From Allohahella marinimesophila (GTDB lineage Bacteria; Pseudomonadota; Gammaproteobacteria; Pseudomonadales; Oleiphilaceae), in assembly GCF_039538005.1 (NCBI RefSeq), contig NZ_BAABBO010000001.1:124001-188000 (forward strand): a DNA stretch of 64,000 bases. Direction: 5' to 3'. Of the stretch, positions 51,937-61,055 are shown piece after piece. Under the pieces are notes generated by a model. It was not told the origin of the DNA. It saw only the letters and a list, made by a program, of their open reading frames with translations, and ran no database searches. The translations under genes were made by a program, and so were the position numbers. Numbering within the stretch: the stretch's first letter is position 1; every line of letters begins with the position of its first letter.

Positions 51937-52935
51937 ATGCGCAGCTTTGCTTATGAAAAAGCGGATAGCGTCGATGCGGCAGTCAAGTCACACGCCAACA
52001 AACGATCATCCTATATCGCCGGAGGCACCACACTCATCGATCTTGTGAAACTCGATGTGATGCGCCCGGAACAGGTGGTTGATATCAATAGGTTGCCTTT
52101 GGGGGAAGTCGAGCGGCTGTCTGATGGTCGCCTGAAGGTTGGCGCGCTGGTGAGTAATACAGACCTCGCCTATCATGATGTCGTTATGGAAGAATATGCT
52201 GTGTTGTCGGAGGCCCTGCTGTCGGGAGCATCCACGCAGCTGCGCAATATGGCCAGCACCGCAGGTAATGTGATGCAGCGGGTACGCTGCCCCTATTTCC
52301 GTGATGGCGTCTCCGACTGTAACAAGCGTGAGCCTGGCAGCGGCTGCTCGGCAATCGGCGGCCATAATCGAAGCGTGCATGCGGTGCTTGGCACGAGCGA
52401 GCAGTGCATAGCCAGTCATCCATCGGACATGTGTGTCGCCATGGCCGCCATTGGGGCGACAGTTCTGGTGGAAGGTCCTAAGGGCGCTCGCGAAATAGAT
52501 TTCCTGGATTTTCATCTTCTGCCTGGCGATAACCCTCAACATGAGCACGCGCTCGAGCCTGACGAGCTGATTACCCACGTCGTCCTGAATGCCCCCTTGA
52601 AAGGTAGCCGGTCAAGCTATCTCAAACTTCGTGACCGAGCCTCCTATCAATTTGCCCTCGCTTCGAGTGCCGTCATTCTGTCTGTTGAAAGCGGGGTGAT
52701 TCGCGATGCGCGGCTAGCACTTGGCGGGGTAGGCACGAAACCCTGGCGGGCTAAATCCGCTGAGCAGGCTCTGATCGGTAAAAAGCCGGAAAAAAGCGTG
52801 TTCGAAGCTGCCGCCGAAAAAGCCTTCGAAACGGCGAAAGCTTATAAGCACAATGCCTACAAGATTCCGCTGGGCCAGCAGGCGATCGTGAGAAGTCTTG
52901 AATTGGTCAGCAGCGACAATGGAGCTACGTCATGA
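51937..52935 (+). CDS. paoB: Periplasmic aldehyde oxidoreductase, FAD subunit
   Basis: 332 residues from ATG 51937, behind CAGGAGA. A CO-dehydrogenase-type flavoprotein: YIAGGTTLIDLVKLD at the FAD pyrophosphate site, ASTQLRNMASTAGNVMQR, and the C-terminal domain. The insert RCPYFRDGVSDCNKREPGSG with the next CSA carries cysteines that in E. coli PaoB bind an extra 4Fe-4S cluster, which supports PaoB over a xanthine dehydrogenase subunit. The stop overlaps the paoC start (ATGA). Confidence 0.9.
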   Translation: MRSFAYEKADSVDAAVKSHANKRSSYIAGGTTLIDLVKLDVMRPEQVVDINRLPLGEVERLSDGRLKVGALVSNTDLAYHDVVMEEYAVLSEALLSGASTQLRNMASTAGNVMQRVRCPYFRDGVSDCNKREPGSGCSAIGGHNRSVHAVLGTSEQCIASHPSDMCVAMAAIGATVLVEGPKGAREIDFLDFHLLPGDNPQHEHALEPDELITHVVLNAPLKGSRSSYLKLRDRASYQFALASSAVILSVESGVIRDARLALGGVGTKPWRAKSAEQALIGKKPEKSVFEAAAEKAFETAKAYKHNAYKIPLGQQAIVRSLELVSSDNGATS

Positions 52936-55139
52936 GCAAGAATTTGGTAGGTGCTGCAGTGCCACGCGTTGACGGTGCGAGAAAACTCTCTGGTCTGGCG
53001 CCTTATACCTCCGATAATCATCTGCCGAACATGGCTTACGGGTATGGCGTGTTCAGTACGATTGCCAGCGGCAAGATCACTGGCATTGACACAGGCGAAG
53101 CGAGCAAGATGCCGGGTGTGATCGACATCTTCCATCATAAGCACTTTCCCAAGCTCTACCGCACGCCGTCGAGCTTCGAAGAAGAGAACAAGGTCGACGA
53201 AACCCGGCTGCCATTTGAAGACGACATGGTTCATTATGCCGGCCAGTTTGTGGCCCTTGTCGTCGCCGAGACCTTCGAGCAGGCCCGTGCTGCAGCGTAT
53301 CGGGTCAAGGTCGACTATAAGGCCGAGGACCCGATTGCCACCATGGATCAGGCACTGAAGCGTAGTGAGAAGAAGCCAGCGCCTCCGGAGACCGACCATA
53401 GCCGTGGCGAGCCCGACAAGCGCTTTGAGTCGGCCGCGCGCAAGATCGAGCGCGTGTATACCACGCCTGTGGAAACACATAATCCGATGGAGCTGCATGC
53501 TAGCGTCGCCCACTGGGAGAACGGCCGCCTGGTTCTGTTCGAAGCTTCCCAGGGCGTCATCTTTGCGCGTAATGTCATGTCCAAGGTCTTTGGTATCGCA
53601 CCGAGCCAGGTCGAGGTGAGAGCGCCGTTCATAGGCTCAGGTTTCGGTAGCAAGCTCTGGATCTGGCCACATGCGGTAGCCGCGGCTGCGGCTGCTCGCG
53701 AAGTGAAACGACCAGTACAGTTGGTCGTGCCCCGACAGGAAATGTTCACCACAACGGGGCAGCGCCCTGCCACCCATCAGACGCTCAGGATTGCCACCGG
53801 TGAACAGGGCAAGCTGCAAGCACTGACACAGGATTCGATCAACAGCACATCAACTACCGATGTGTATGTCGAGTCATCCGGATCGTGCACCAAAAGCCTG
53901 TACGACTGTCCGGATCTCAGGGTCAGCCATGCCACTGTAGCCTCGAATCGGGGCACGCCCACATCGATGCGCGCGCCAGGTGCCGCACCGGGATTGTTTG
54001 CGCTGGAATCAGCGATGGATGAAATGGCCATCGAGCTGGGCATGGACCCACTGGAGTTCCGCAAACTCAACTTCACCGATCGTGATCAAAGCCTGGATCT
54101 GCCGTTTTCGAGTATCCACCTGTTGGAGGCTTATGAAAAAGGGGCAGAAAAGTTTGGCTGGTCTGAACGAAATCCTGAGATCGGCTCCATGCGCGATGGT
54201 GACGAAGTCATTGGTTGGGGCGTGGCCGCCTGTAACTGGGAGGCGCTCAAGCGAGACTGCTCAGCCAGAGTGTCCATGCGTAGTGACGGTACAGTGTTCG
54301 CGTCGTGTGCGACTCAGGACATTGGCACGGGCACCTACACCATTCTGGCCCAGGTCATCAGTGATCTGACTGGAGTTGCCATCGACAAGGTTGATATCGA
54401 GCTGGGCTCGTCGGCCTACCCGTCCGGCCCTGTGTCTGGAGGCTCGTGGGCCACCGCGACCACGCTACCTGCGATCGCCAAAGCAACGAAGAATGCCATC
54501 GACCAGTTGAAGGTGTACGCCACCAGTAGCAACGCCAAGTTCGCTGACCAAAAGCCGGAGGACCTGAAGTACGAAGACGGTGAAGTGATATCAGGTTCAG
54601 GTGATCGCATCAGCTTCACGGAACTCCTGAAGCAACAGAGGCTGGCAAGTGCGGACGGAGAAGCCGACACGCCCGCAGCGGAGCAGGACAAGTTCTCTTT
54701 CAGGTCCTTCGGTGTGCATTTTGTCGAAGTCAGGTGGGACGAAGCCATTTCGAACCTCCGGGTCTCCCGAGTAGTGAGCGCAATCGACGTCGGGAAGATC
54801 ATCAACAGCACTACGGCCGCCAATCAGGTCGAAGGCGCTGTGGTCATGGGTATCGGCATGGCACTCTATGAAGCGACTGAATATGACCACCGCACCGGCC
54901 TCCCTGTGAACAACGACTATGCGGAGTATCTGGTGCCCACCCACGCTGACCAGCCTGACAGCGTTGATGTCATCCTGCTGGATCATCCGGACTATGACTT
55001 CAACGAATACGGCGCCAGGGGCATTGGCGAAATCGGTATCACCGGACTTGCAGCTGCAGTCGCCAATGCGGTACACCATGCAACAGGCAAGCGCGTGAGA
55101 GATTTACCGATCCGCCTTGAAAAGCTCATGGCCACCTGA
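52932..55139 (+). CDS. paoC: Periplasmic aldehyde oxidoreductase, molybdenum-cofactor subunit
   Basis: 735 residues from ATG 52932. The xanthine-oxidase-type catalytic subunit: the aldehyde-oxidase a/b-hammerhead domain in the first 130 residues, then cofactor-binding motifs GSGFGSKLWIWPH, MRAPGAAPGLFALESAMDE and CATQDIGTGTYT, and the catalytic Glu in ARGIGEIGITGLAAAVANAV. With PaoA and PaoB it forms the heterotrimer. The maturation gene paoD, usually next in E. coli, is absent here. Confidence 0.92.
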   Translation: MSKNLVGAAVPRVDGARKLSGLAPYTSDNHLPNMAYGYGVFSTIASGKITGIDTGEASKMPGVIDIFHHKHFPKLYRTPSSFEEENKVDETRLPFEDDMVHYAGQFVALVVAETFEQARAAAYRVKVDYKAEDPIATMDQALKRSEKKPAPPETDHSRGEPDKRFESAARKIERVYTTPVETHNPMELHASVAHWENGRLVLFEASQGVIFARNVMSKVFGIAPSQVEVRAPFIGSGFGSKLWIWPHAVAAAAAAREVKRPVQLVVPRQEMFTTTGQRPATHQTLRIATGEQGKLQALTQDSINSTSTTDVYVESSGSCTKSLYDCPDLRVSHATVASNRGTPTSMRAPGAAPGLFALESAMDEMAIELGMDPLEFRKLNFTDRDQSLDLPFSSIHLLEAYEKGAEKFGWSERNPEIGSMRDGDEVIGWGVAACNWEALKRDCSARVSMRSDGTVFASCATQDIGTGTYTILAQVISDLTGVAIDKVDIELGSSAYPSGPVSGGSWATATTLPAIAKATKNAIDQLKVYATSSNAKFADQKPEDLKYEDGEVISGSGDRISFTELLKQQRLASADGEADTPAAEQDKFSFRSFGVHFVEVRWDEAISNLRVSRVVSAIDVGKIINSTTAANQVEGAVVMGIGMALYEATEYDHRTGLPVNNDYAEYLVPTHADQPDSVDVILLDHPDYDFNEYGARGIGEIGITGLAAAVANAVHHATGKRVRDLPIRLEKLMAT

Positions 55140-55148
55140 GACGGATAG

Positions 55149-56744
55149 CTAGAATATCCTGAACTCAAGGGTGGCCCGCCCACCAGCACTGCCGGTGCCG
55201 CCACTGTCACTCCTCGGCGTGGCCGTCACCGTGTGCGGGCCATTGGCGAAGTCGAACGGCTGGTAGTCGCCATTGCTGTCGCTGGCCAGCGCATAGGGCG
55301 GATTGTTCTCGATCTGAATAGTCGTTGTCTCGTCATAGTCGAACACGACGCTGCCCGGTGAGCCGCTCACCTGTGCCCGGATAGACAGGTTCTCCGGCAG
55401 GGTGCTCTTTATGAGCAGGTCGCCGCTTCTGATCTCCCGAATGTCTGTGTCGCTATCGGTATCGACCAGATAGAACGCTGTCACGAATGCGCTCAGCCCA
55501 CCCGCTTCATAGGCGCCAAGGTCGCACAGGCCATCAGATGTATCGGTAAAGAGGCTTTGCGGCCTTGGTACGCCTCGTTGATCCGTCGCCCGGCAGGCAT
55601 CGGCAGCTGGACCGCCCGGCGTGAAGGGATAGCCAGCGTTCAGTGCAGGGCTGTTGGAGCCGATGGCGTGGGTACGGGTAGGGCCGCCATTGTTGGCCAG
55701 GCGAAGCAGATTGGGATCTTCGTTAAGGATATAGGTGCTGAGCAGGGCGTTGATATCGCATTCACTTTCATCCTGAATCAGGTTGTATCGGCTGTCGCTG
55801 GTGAGCGGGCCGACACAGTCGCTCGGCACATCCTGAGAGCCAACGCGCTTGGTGTTCCCGGCTAAGAGGCTGTTTTTCATCACTGTGGTTTTGCCCTCGA
55901 CCGTCTGAAGGCCGCCAGCACCGACGGATGCAGCGTCCTCGCCGCCGGTATTCCCGGTGATCGTCACGTTGCGGAGTACCGCGAACCCGTTCTGCAGCAT
56001 GCCGCCAGCTGATCGACCGGGCGACAGGCCTCGGTTGCCGCTTATAGTAACGTTATACAGGTTGAGGATGCCGGTGGAATTGTTGTGCAGGGCACCGGCG
56101 CGATTGGATTCGTTATCGACCAACAGTGAGTTTTCCAGTACCAGCCTGCCGAAATTCCAGACCGCTCCGCCAAAGGCGCCCGTAGCGCTATTGCCATCGA
56201 ATTCGACCTGATCACCTTCTACGTCCGCGCCCTCAGACACCAGCAGCCCACCCCCGCCGGTGAAACCATAATTATCGGAAAAGCGCACTCTGAACAACTG
56301 GACGTTACCCGCATCGACATACACGCCTCCGCCAGCCTGCGAGTTGCCCCCGGTAATCGTAAGATGACGCAGGGCCACTTCATTCCCACCCAGAATACGA
56401 ATGACCGTCGAATTGTCTTCGGCATCGATAATCGTCGAACTGGTACCGGAACCCTGAAGCGCCATGCTGCTCTGGATGTTCAGGTAGCCGCTGTTGGGAT
56501 CGCTGTCAGGCAGATCGAGAGTGTAGGTGCCGGGCGGTATGTTGATGGTGTAAACACCAGCGGACTCATGAGCTTCAGTCACCGCTGCCCGTAGGGTACA
56601 GAAGCCAAGCGCGTCTGCGCACTCACCATCACCGGGTGAACTGTCAGGCCGGTCGGCGGTGGAATCGACAGTGAAACTGCACCCTGAAATGAGCGCGATA
56701 AAAGGAATTGAGACAATGAGATCCAAGCGGCGAATTGACGTCAT
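55149..56744 (-). CDS. Beta-helix lipoprotein of the CSLREA / choice-of-anchor-Q type
   Basis: 531 residues from ATG 56744. The lipobox ISGC gives Cys near residue 22. A CSLREA-like segment (FCTLRAAVTEAHESAG) precedes parallel beta-helix coils (GGGVYVDAGNVQLFRVRFSDN, GNSATGAFGGAVWNFGRLVLENSLLVDN). The motif NNGGPTRTHAIGSNSPALNAG, DQRGVPRP and CDLGAYE are the standard C-terminal repeats of this family. A final Ig-like beta domain follows. It is probably an outer-surface protein of unknown ligand. Convergent with paoC, nine bases apart. Confidence 0.86.
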   Translation of the reverse strand: MTSIRRLDLIVSIPFIALISGCSFTVDSTADRPDSSPGDGECADALGFCTLRAAVTEAHESAGVYTINIPPGTYTLDLPDSDPNSGYLNIQSSMALQGSGTSSTIIDAEDNSTVIRILGGNEVALRHLTITGGNSQAGGGVYVDAGNVQLFRVRFSDNYGFTGGGGLLVSEGADVEGDQVEFDGNSATGAFGGAVWNFGRLVLENSLLVDNESNRAGALHNNSTGILNLYNVTISGNRGLSPGRSAGGMLQNGFAVLRNVTITGNTGGEDAASVGAGGLQTVEGKTTVMKNSLLAGNTKRVGSQDVPSDCVGPLTSDSRYNLIQDESECDINALLSTYILNEDPNLLRLANNGGPTRTHAIGSNSPALNAGYPFTPGGPAADACRATDQRGVPRPQSLFTDTSDGLCDLGAYEAGGLSAFVTAFYLVDTDSDTDIREIRSGDLLIKSTLPENLSIRAQVSGSPGSVVFDYDETTTIQIENNPPYALASDSNGDYQPFDFANGPHTVTATPRSDSGGTGSAGGRATLEFRIF

Positions 56745-57049
56745 GACGGAATACCCCGACGACGTGGCTCCACTGCCCAGCTGAGCGAATTGGAAGGAAC
56801 AACCTTCGAATATGCTAGACCTTCCGGATCAAGAATTCTATCAGATTTTCCCTGCCTGGGGACGGGCGCGACCTTCTGAAATATTCACTTCTATTTAAAC
56901 ACTTTATAGAACTGGTTTAGGTTTTGGGGTATCAAGTAAAAATCTAGCTAATTCATCGACCTAATTCATCGACCTATCACCTTGCAAGCCTAGACTGGGG
57001 TGGCTAACCTTTGATTGAATTTTACACAGGTGCTCATTCCGGATATTTC
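56745..57049. other. Intergenic stretch upstream of the EAL gene
   Basis: No gene seen. The left part holds the promoter side of the beta-helix lipoprotein. The right part is A+T rich and contains a direct tandem duplication of 13 bp (56948-56973) between possible EAL promoter elements. Confidence 0.5.
56948..56973. repeat. Tandem 13-bp duplication
   Basis: CTAATTCATCGAC occurs twice in direct succession (56948-56960, 56961-56973), followed by the partial match CTATCAC. It lies about 75 bp before the EAL start, where regulator or polymerase binding would be expected. It may be a slippage product or a repeated operator. Confidence 0.6.
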
Positions 57050-57808
57050 ATGAACAAGCCAATCGACTTCCGTCGTTTCTCATGTCGCCAATGCCTCGAA
57101 GAGGCCGACATTGGCTTCGACTTCACCATGGCTTTTCAGCCTTTAGTCCGATATTCCAACCGAAGTGTCATCGGCTATGAAGCCCTTGTTCGCGGCCTGG
57201 AAAACGAGTCGGCCTGGTCCATTTTGCAACAGGTCAACGCCAGCAATCGATATCGCTTCGATCAACTTTGCCGTATCAAGGCCATTGAACTAGCAGCAAG
57301 ACTCAAGCTATCCGGTACTTTGAGCATCAACTTTCTTCCGAATGCAGTCTACCGTCCCGAACTCTGCATCAGGACCACCTTCGAAGCGGCCGAACTGTTC
57401 GGATTTCCAGTCGAAAATATTCTGTTCGAGTTCACCGAGAACGAAGAACTCATCTCGGCCTCACATGTCAAGACCGTCGTGGAGTCGTATCAGAAGATGG
57501 GTTTTCAAACGGCCATCGATGACTTCGGTGCCGGCTATTCCGGGCTCAAACTGCTTGCAGACTTTCAAACGGACATCGTCAAGTTCGATATGGCGCTCGT
57601 CAGAAACATAGACCGTGACGTAGCGCGCCAGAAGATCATTCGACATTGCGTGAGTCTCTGCGTCGATCTCGGCACCACGCCGCTCGCAGAAGGCATAGAG
57701 ACGCAGGCAGAGGCAGAGATGCTTGCCTCCCTTGGCGTAGACCTCATGCAGGGTTATCTGTTCGCGCGACCAGGCTTCGAACATCTGCCAAGCTGTTCCT
57801 TCGAATAG
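57050..57808 (+). CDS. EAL-domain c-di-GMP phosphodiesterase
   Basis: 252 residues from ATG 57050, or up to 13 residues more from TTG 57011. A stand-alone EAL domain with the catalytic residues present: YEALVRG, Asn in SINFLPNAVY, Glu in FEFTENE, the Asp pair in AIDDFGAGYSG, Lys in IVKFDMALVR, and the final Glu in AEGIETQAEAE. It starts with a Cys-containing segment (RRFSCRQCLEEAD) that could bind metal or sense redox. It should hydrolyse c-di-GMP to pGpG. A hexamer microsatellite starts 48 bp after its stop. Confidence 0.9.
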   Translation: MNKPIDFRRFSCRQCLEEADIGFDFTMAFQPLVRYSNRSVIGYEALVRGLENESAWSILQQVNASNRYRFDQLCRIKAIELAARLKLSGTLSINFLPNAVYRPELCIRTTFEAAELFGFPVENILFEFTENEELISASHVKTVVESYQKMGFQTAIDDFGAGYSGLKLLADFQTDIVKFDMALVRNIDRDVARQKIIRHCVSLCVDLGTTPLAEGIETQAEAEMLASLGVDLMQGYLFARPGFEHLPSCSFE

Positions 57809-57856
57809 CGCTATAAGTCCTTCCCTCCAGTCAGCTACGCTGATGCACACTACCTC

Positions 57857-57940
57857 TCCGACTCCGACTCCGACTCCGACTCCTACTCCGACTCCGACTC
57901 CGACTCCGACTCCGACTCCGACTCCGACTCCGACTCCGAT
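57857..57940. repeat. Hexanucleotide microsatellite (TCCGAC)14
   Basis: Fourteen tandem hexamers: twelve exact TCCGAC, one TCCTAC (fifth) and a final TCCGAT. All six frames through it are open, encoding Ser-Asp or Pro-Thr type repeats on + and Ser-Arg type on -. It lies between the EAL stop and the PepSY gene, outside any supported coding region. Such a tract can change length by slippage and could alter transcript or promoter spacing. Confidence 0.93.
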
Positions 57941-58069
57941 TTGAGCACAGGTGTACTTGATTGGGATTTCGTATAGATTCCGAAAGGGTCCGCGAAACAG
58001 CCAGGGGGCATGATGGTTTTGCCAGCCAGTTATTGGTGGCGATAATCAACCATGAATGAGGAAGTGACT

Positions 58070-58375
58070 ATGACAAACAATCTTAAAGGCATTGTTCTAG
58101 CGACTGTATGTTCAACCGCACTGCTCGGTGCAACCACTGCACTTGCCGACAAGGAAGATCGCGAAGCCCTGGCCGCAGCGAAAATTTCGCTGGTAGAAGC
58201 TATTCAGGCAGCTGAAGGTGCCAATGGTGGCAAGGCCTTCGATGCGAGTATCGATGATGACAGTTTCGAGCCTGAGTACGAGGTGTCGATCATCAGAGAT
58301 GACCGCACCTATGACGTTCGGGTCAACGCCGTGTCAGGCGAAGTGATTGGAGAGCGTGAGGATCATGACGATTGA
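58070..58375 (+). CDS. Secreted PepSY-domain protein
   Basis: 101 residues from ATG 58070, seven bases after GAGGA; ATG 58052 has no ribosome site. The signal peptide is GIVLATVCSTALLGATTALA. One PepSY domain follows (AAKISLVEAIQAAEG, FEPEYEVSIIRDDRTYDVRVNAVSGEVIGERED). Single-PepSY proteins next to OmpR/histidine-kinase pairs are common and are often induced by that pair. Probably periplasmic and inhibitory or metal-responsive. Confidence 0.88.
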   Translation: MTNNLKGIVLATVCSTALLGATTALADKEDREALAAAKISLVEAIQAAEGANGGKAFDASIDDDSFEPEYEVSIIRDDRTYDVRVNAVSGEVIGEREDHDD

Positions 58376-58413
58376 TCTCGCCTCGTCGAATCTACAGGTC
58401 GGAATACTGATAC

Positions 58414-59088
58414 ATGCGCCTGCTGCTACTCGAAGATGAGCTCGATACCGCGAATTATGTCATTCGCGGGTTTGAGCAGCATGATGATGTCGTCGTCCAT
58501 GCTGGCGACGGTCACACCGGCTTGCTCATGGCAATGGAAGGCGGCTATGACGCCCTGATGATCGACAGGATGCTACCTGGTCTGGATGGGCTCAAGGTAC
58601 TGTCGATGCTCAGGGCTGGGGGGGATCGTACGCCAGCCATATTCCTGACTGCGGTTGGTGGATTGAAGGATCGAATTGAAGGGCTTGACCTGGCAGATGA
58701 CTACCTGGTCAAGCCTTTTGCCTTTGCAGAGCTGCAAGCCCGCATCGGCGCCATCTGCCGCAGGCCTCAGGGTCAGGTCCAGGACACCATGCTCAAGGTG
58801 GCTGATCTTGAAATCGATCTCCTGCGCCGGACAGTGCAACGCGCGGGTCAGGCAGTGGCGCTTCAACCTACTGAACTCCGCTTGCTCGAATGTCTTCTTA
58901 GGCAGAAAGGTCGGGTAGTGACCCGCACTATGCTGTTGGAGGACGTCTGGGAATTTCACTTCGACCCCGGCACCAATATTGTTGAAACCCACATCAGCCG
59001 ATTGCGCGCGAAAATCGATCGCGGATATGACCGTGAACTGATCAGGACGGTCAGGGGCTCCGGATACATGATCGATGATTCAGACTAG
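58414..59088 (+). CDS. OmpR/PhoB-type response regulator
   Basis: 224 residues from ATG 58414. The receiver has LLLLEDE, the phosphoacceptor in LMIDRMLPGLDG, Thr in FLTAV, and Lys in DYLVKPF. The winged-helix output domain contains VALQPTELRLLECLLRQKGRVVTRTMLLEDVW and IVETHISRLRAKID. It overlaps the kinase gene by 14 bases and follows the PepSY gene by 38 bp, so the three form one operon. Target genes probably include the PepSY gene. Confidence 0.93.
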   Translation: MRLLLLEDELDTANYVIRGFEQHDDVVVHAGDGHTGLLMAMEGGYDALMIDRMLPGLDGLKVLSMLRAGGDRTPAIFLTAVGGLKDRIEGLDLADDYLVKPFAFAELQARIGAICRRPQGQVQDTMLKVADLEIDLLRRTVQRAGQAVALQPTELRLLECLLRQKGRVVTRTMLLEDVWEFHFDPGTNIVETHISRLRAKIDRGYDRELIRTVRGSGYMIDDSD

Positions 59089-60427
59089 CCTGTTCAGAAC
59101 TGCCGGCTTTCACTATGCCGCCTGGTCGGCGCTGGTGTTCGGCTTGAGTGCCATGATTCTCGGCGTGTTCGTCTATTACAGCGTTCGTGAGAACATGGAG
59201 CAGCAACTTCAGGACAATATCACTGCCGAGACTGCGCAGTTGCTGGGCGACTATGGCGACCAGGGTATCGAAGAGCTGAGACACGACATTCGCGAGCGAA
59301 TTGAGCGAAATCCAACGCCGCGTCTGTTTTATACGCTGGAAAATGCTGAGGGCGACACCGTTTTCGACCGACTCCCGCTCGCAAGTAAGGATGGCTGGAG
59401 CAAGCTCGCGTTATCCGGTCGATCTGATCGCCTCATGTTGACTACCACGCTCGACGACGGATTTCGGCTGGGCGTGGCTGCTGATACGAGAAGCATTGTG
59501 CAATTGGGGCAGGGGCTGCGGCAGACTATCCTGATTGCGCTGGCCGGTATGCTTCTGCTGAGTGTTCTGTCCGGACTGCTGGTGAGCTGGCGCTTCCTGA
59601 ACCGCGTTGATCAATTCAAACGCACCGCCGAGAAGGTGGGGGCCGGCGCCCTGACAGAACGGATCCCGCTGGATGAGGTCGGCGATGATTTCGATCAGCT
59701 GGCGCTGGCCATCAATCGCATGCTCGACCGAATTGAACAGCTGATGAATGATGTGCGGTATGTGTCAGTCGGTATTGCCCACGATCTTCGGACACCGCTT
59801 GGGACCTTGCGGCAACGCTTGGAACGACTGGCAACTTTGCAGGCGACGGACGAAGCCCGTGAAGCAAGCGAAGAGGCCCTGAAAGTGCTTGATGAAACAA
59901 TGAAGACCTTTTCAGCGCTGCTGACCATCGGCGAACTCGATTCAGGCAGCGCCACGCTGGGATTCGAGTCTATCGATCTGTCAGCGTTGTTTGAGACGCT
60001 GATGGATGCCTATGGGCCGATCGCAGAAGAGCGGCAGGTGAGGCTAGACTGCGAAGTGCAGGGCCAGGTGCGGATGACCGGCGACAGACAGCTGATCATG
60101 CAACTTTTCACCAACCTCCTCGACAACGCTTTCAGTCATAATGATGGTAGATTCAGCTTGAGCTTGCAGACGTACCAAACTGACACCGGCATCGAAGTCG
60201 TTGTGGCCGATACCGGCAAGGGTGTCCCTCGATCCGCGTTTACCGAGGTGCTCAAACCTTTTCATCGACTTGATGCCAGTCGCCATACGCCCGGTACCGG
60301 GCTGGGTCTCAGTCTGGCAGCCAGTATTGCAGCGAGGCATGGCGCCAGGATGGTTTTGGAGGACAATGCGCCGGGGCTGCGGGTGACCGTCAGTTTCCTT
60401 ACGCAGTTGGGCGGCCGAGCTCACTAG
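59075..60427 (+). CDS. Sensor histidine kinase
   Basis: 450 residues from ATG 59075. Two membrane spans (WSALVFGLSAMILGVFVYYS and TILIALAGMLLLSVLSGLLVSW) flank a small periplasmic sensor of about 115 residues. HAMP follows (RFLNRVDQFKRTAEKVGAG), then the H-box GIAHDLRTPLGTLRQRLE, N-box FTNLLDNAFSHN, and G-boxes DTGKGVP and GTGLGLSLAASIA. Complete and normal in length; partner of the upstream OmpR-type regulator. Confidence 0.93.
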   Translation: MIQTSLFRTAGFHYAAWSALVFGLSAMILGVFVYYSVRENMEQQLQDNITAETAQLLGDYGDQGIEELRHDIRERIERNPTPRLFYTLENAEGDTVFDRLPLASKDGWSKLALSGRSDRLMLTTTLDDGFRLGVAADTRSIVQLGQGLRQTILIALAGMLLLSVLSGLLVSWRFLNRVDQFKRTAEKVGAGALTERIPLDEVGDDFDQLALAINRMLDRIEQLMNDVRYVSVGIAHDLRTPLGTLRQRLERLATLQATDEAREASEEALKVLDETMKTFSALLTIGELDSGSATLGFESIDLSALFETLMDAYGPIAEERQVRLDCEVQGQVRMTGDRQLIMQLFTNLLDNAFSHNDGRFSLSLQTYQTDTGIEVVVADTGKGVPRSAFTEVLKPFHRLDASRHTPGTGLGLSLAASIAARHGARMVLEDNAPGLRVTVSFLTQLGGRAH

Positions 60428-60439
60428 CCATGCCGGAGA

Positions 60440-60861
60440 CTACTTGCTCAAGTCAGGCCGTCTGTCCAGGTACGACTCATTCATCACGATGCGATGCACA
60501 CCAGCCACATTGAGCGGAAGCCACTCGTCATAAATGGAGAGCTGGCTATACCGGGGCAAGCGGATGTCTGCCTGAAGTGTTTTGCCATCCAGGATGCCTT
60601 CATTTACAGCGTTATACACATCCTCGGCATACGCTAGGTATTCTTTGACATCGCCTCTGGGTTGATCGGATCGGTCACGATGATGCCTGCATCAGTGACC
60701 ATGAAGGCGGAATGGTAGTGCTGGTAGGAAAAGCGGTAAACATTGTCTGTTACCAGTTCGATTGAATATGGCTCTTTGGCTACGGTCGAGGCTGTAATCA
60801 GTGCAGACATCGCGATAAGCAATGCACCGAATCTCCTGCATTTCCCCTTAAGCTGAAGCAT
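60440..60861 (-). pseudogene. Internally deleted metallo-beta-lactamase-fold gene
   Basis: From ATG 60861 the frame reads a signal peptide (LLIAMSALITASTVA) and the MBL start VYRFSYQHYHSAFMVTDAGI then IVTDPINPEA, ending at a stop near 60634. In another frame immediately beyond, DVKEYLAYAEDVYNAVNEGI, LDGKTLQADIRLPRYSQLS and RIVMNESYLDRRPDLSK continue as a plausible family C-terminus, stopping at 60442. The central part with the zinc ligands is missing, so the gene lost its middle through a deletion that also shifted frame. Confidence 0.75.
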
Positions 60862-61055
60862 GGCGCTTTTCCTGTAGACGACCAATTGATATACGCCCTT
60901 GAATTTCAATTTGATTGTGCCACTGAGGACTGGTTGTCGTATAAAGTAACCAGGTCCGAAGCCAGATCTCTGTTGGAGCGAGACGCGCAAGCTTTGGAGC
61001 TGCCAACCCTCAACCCCTGCATCACTGATCCCGTTCACGGGCTTTGGAGAAGATC

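Noticed and set aside
57831..58049. Reverse frame encoding a Ser-Arg dipeptide repeat protein
   Set aside because: It exists only because the TCCGAC hexamer is open in all frames; no ribosome site or conserved flanks.
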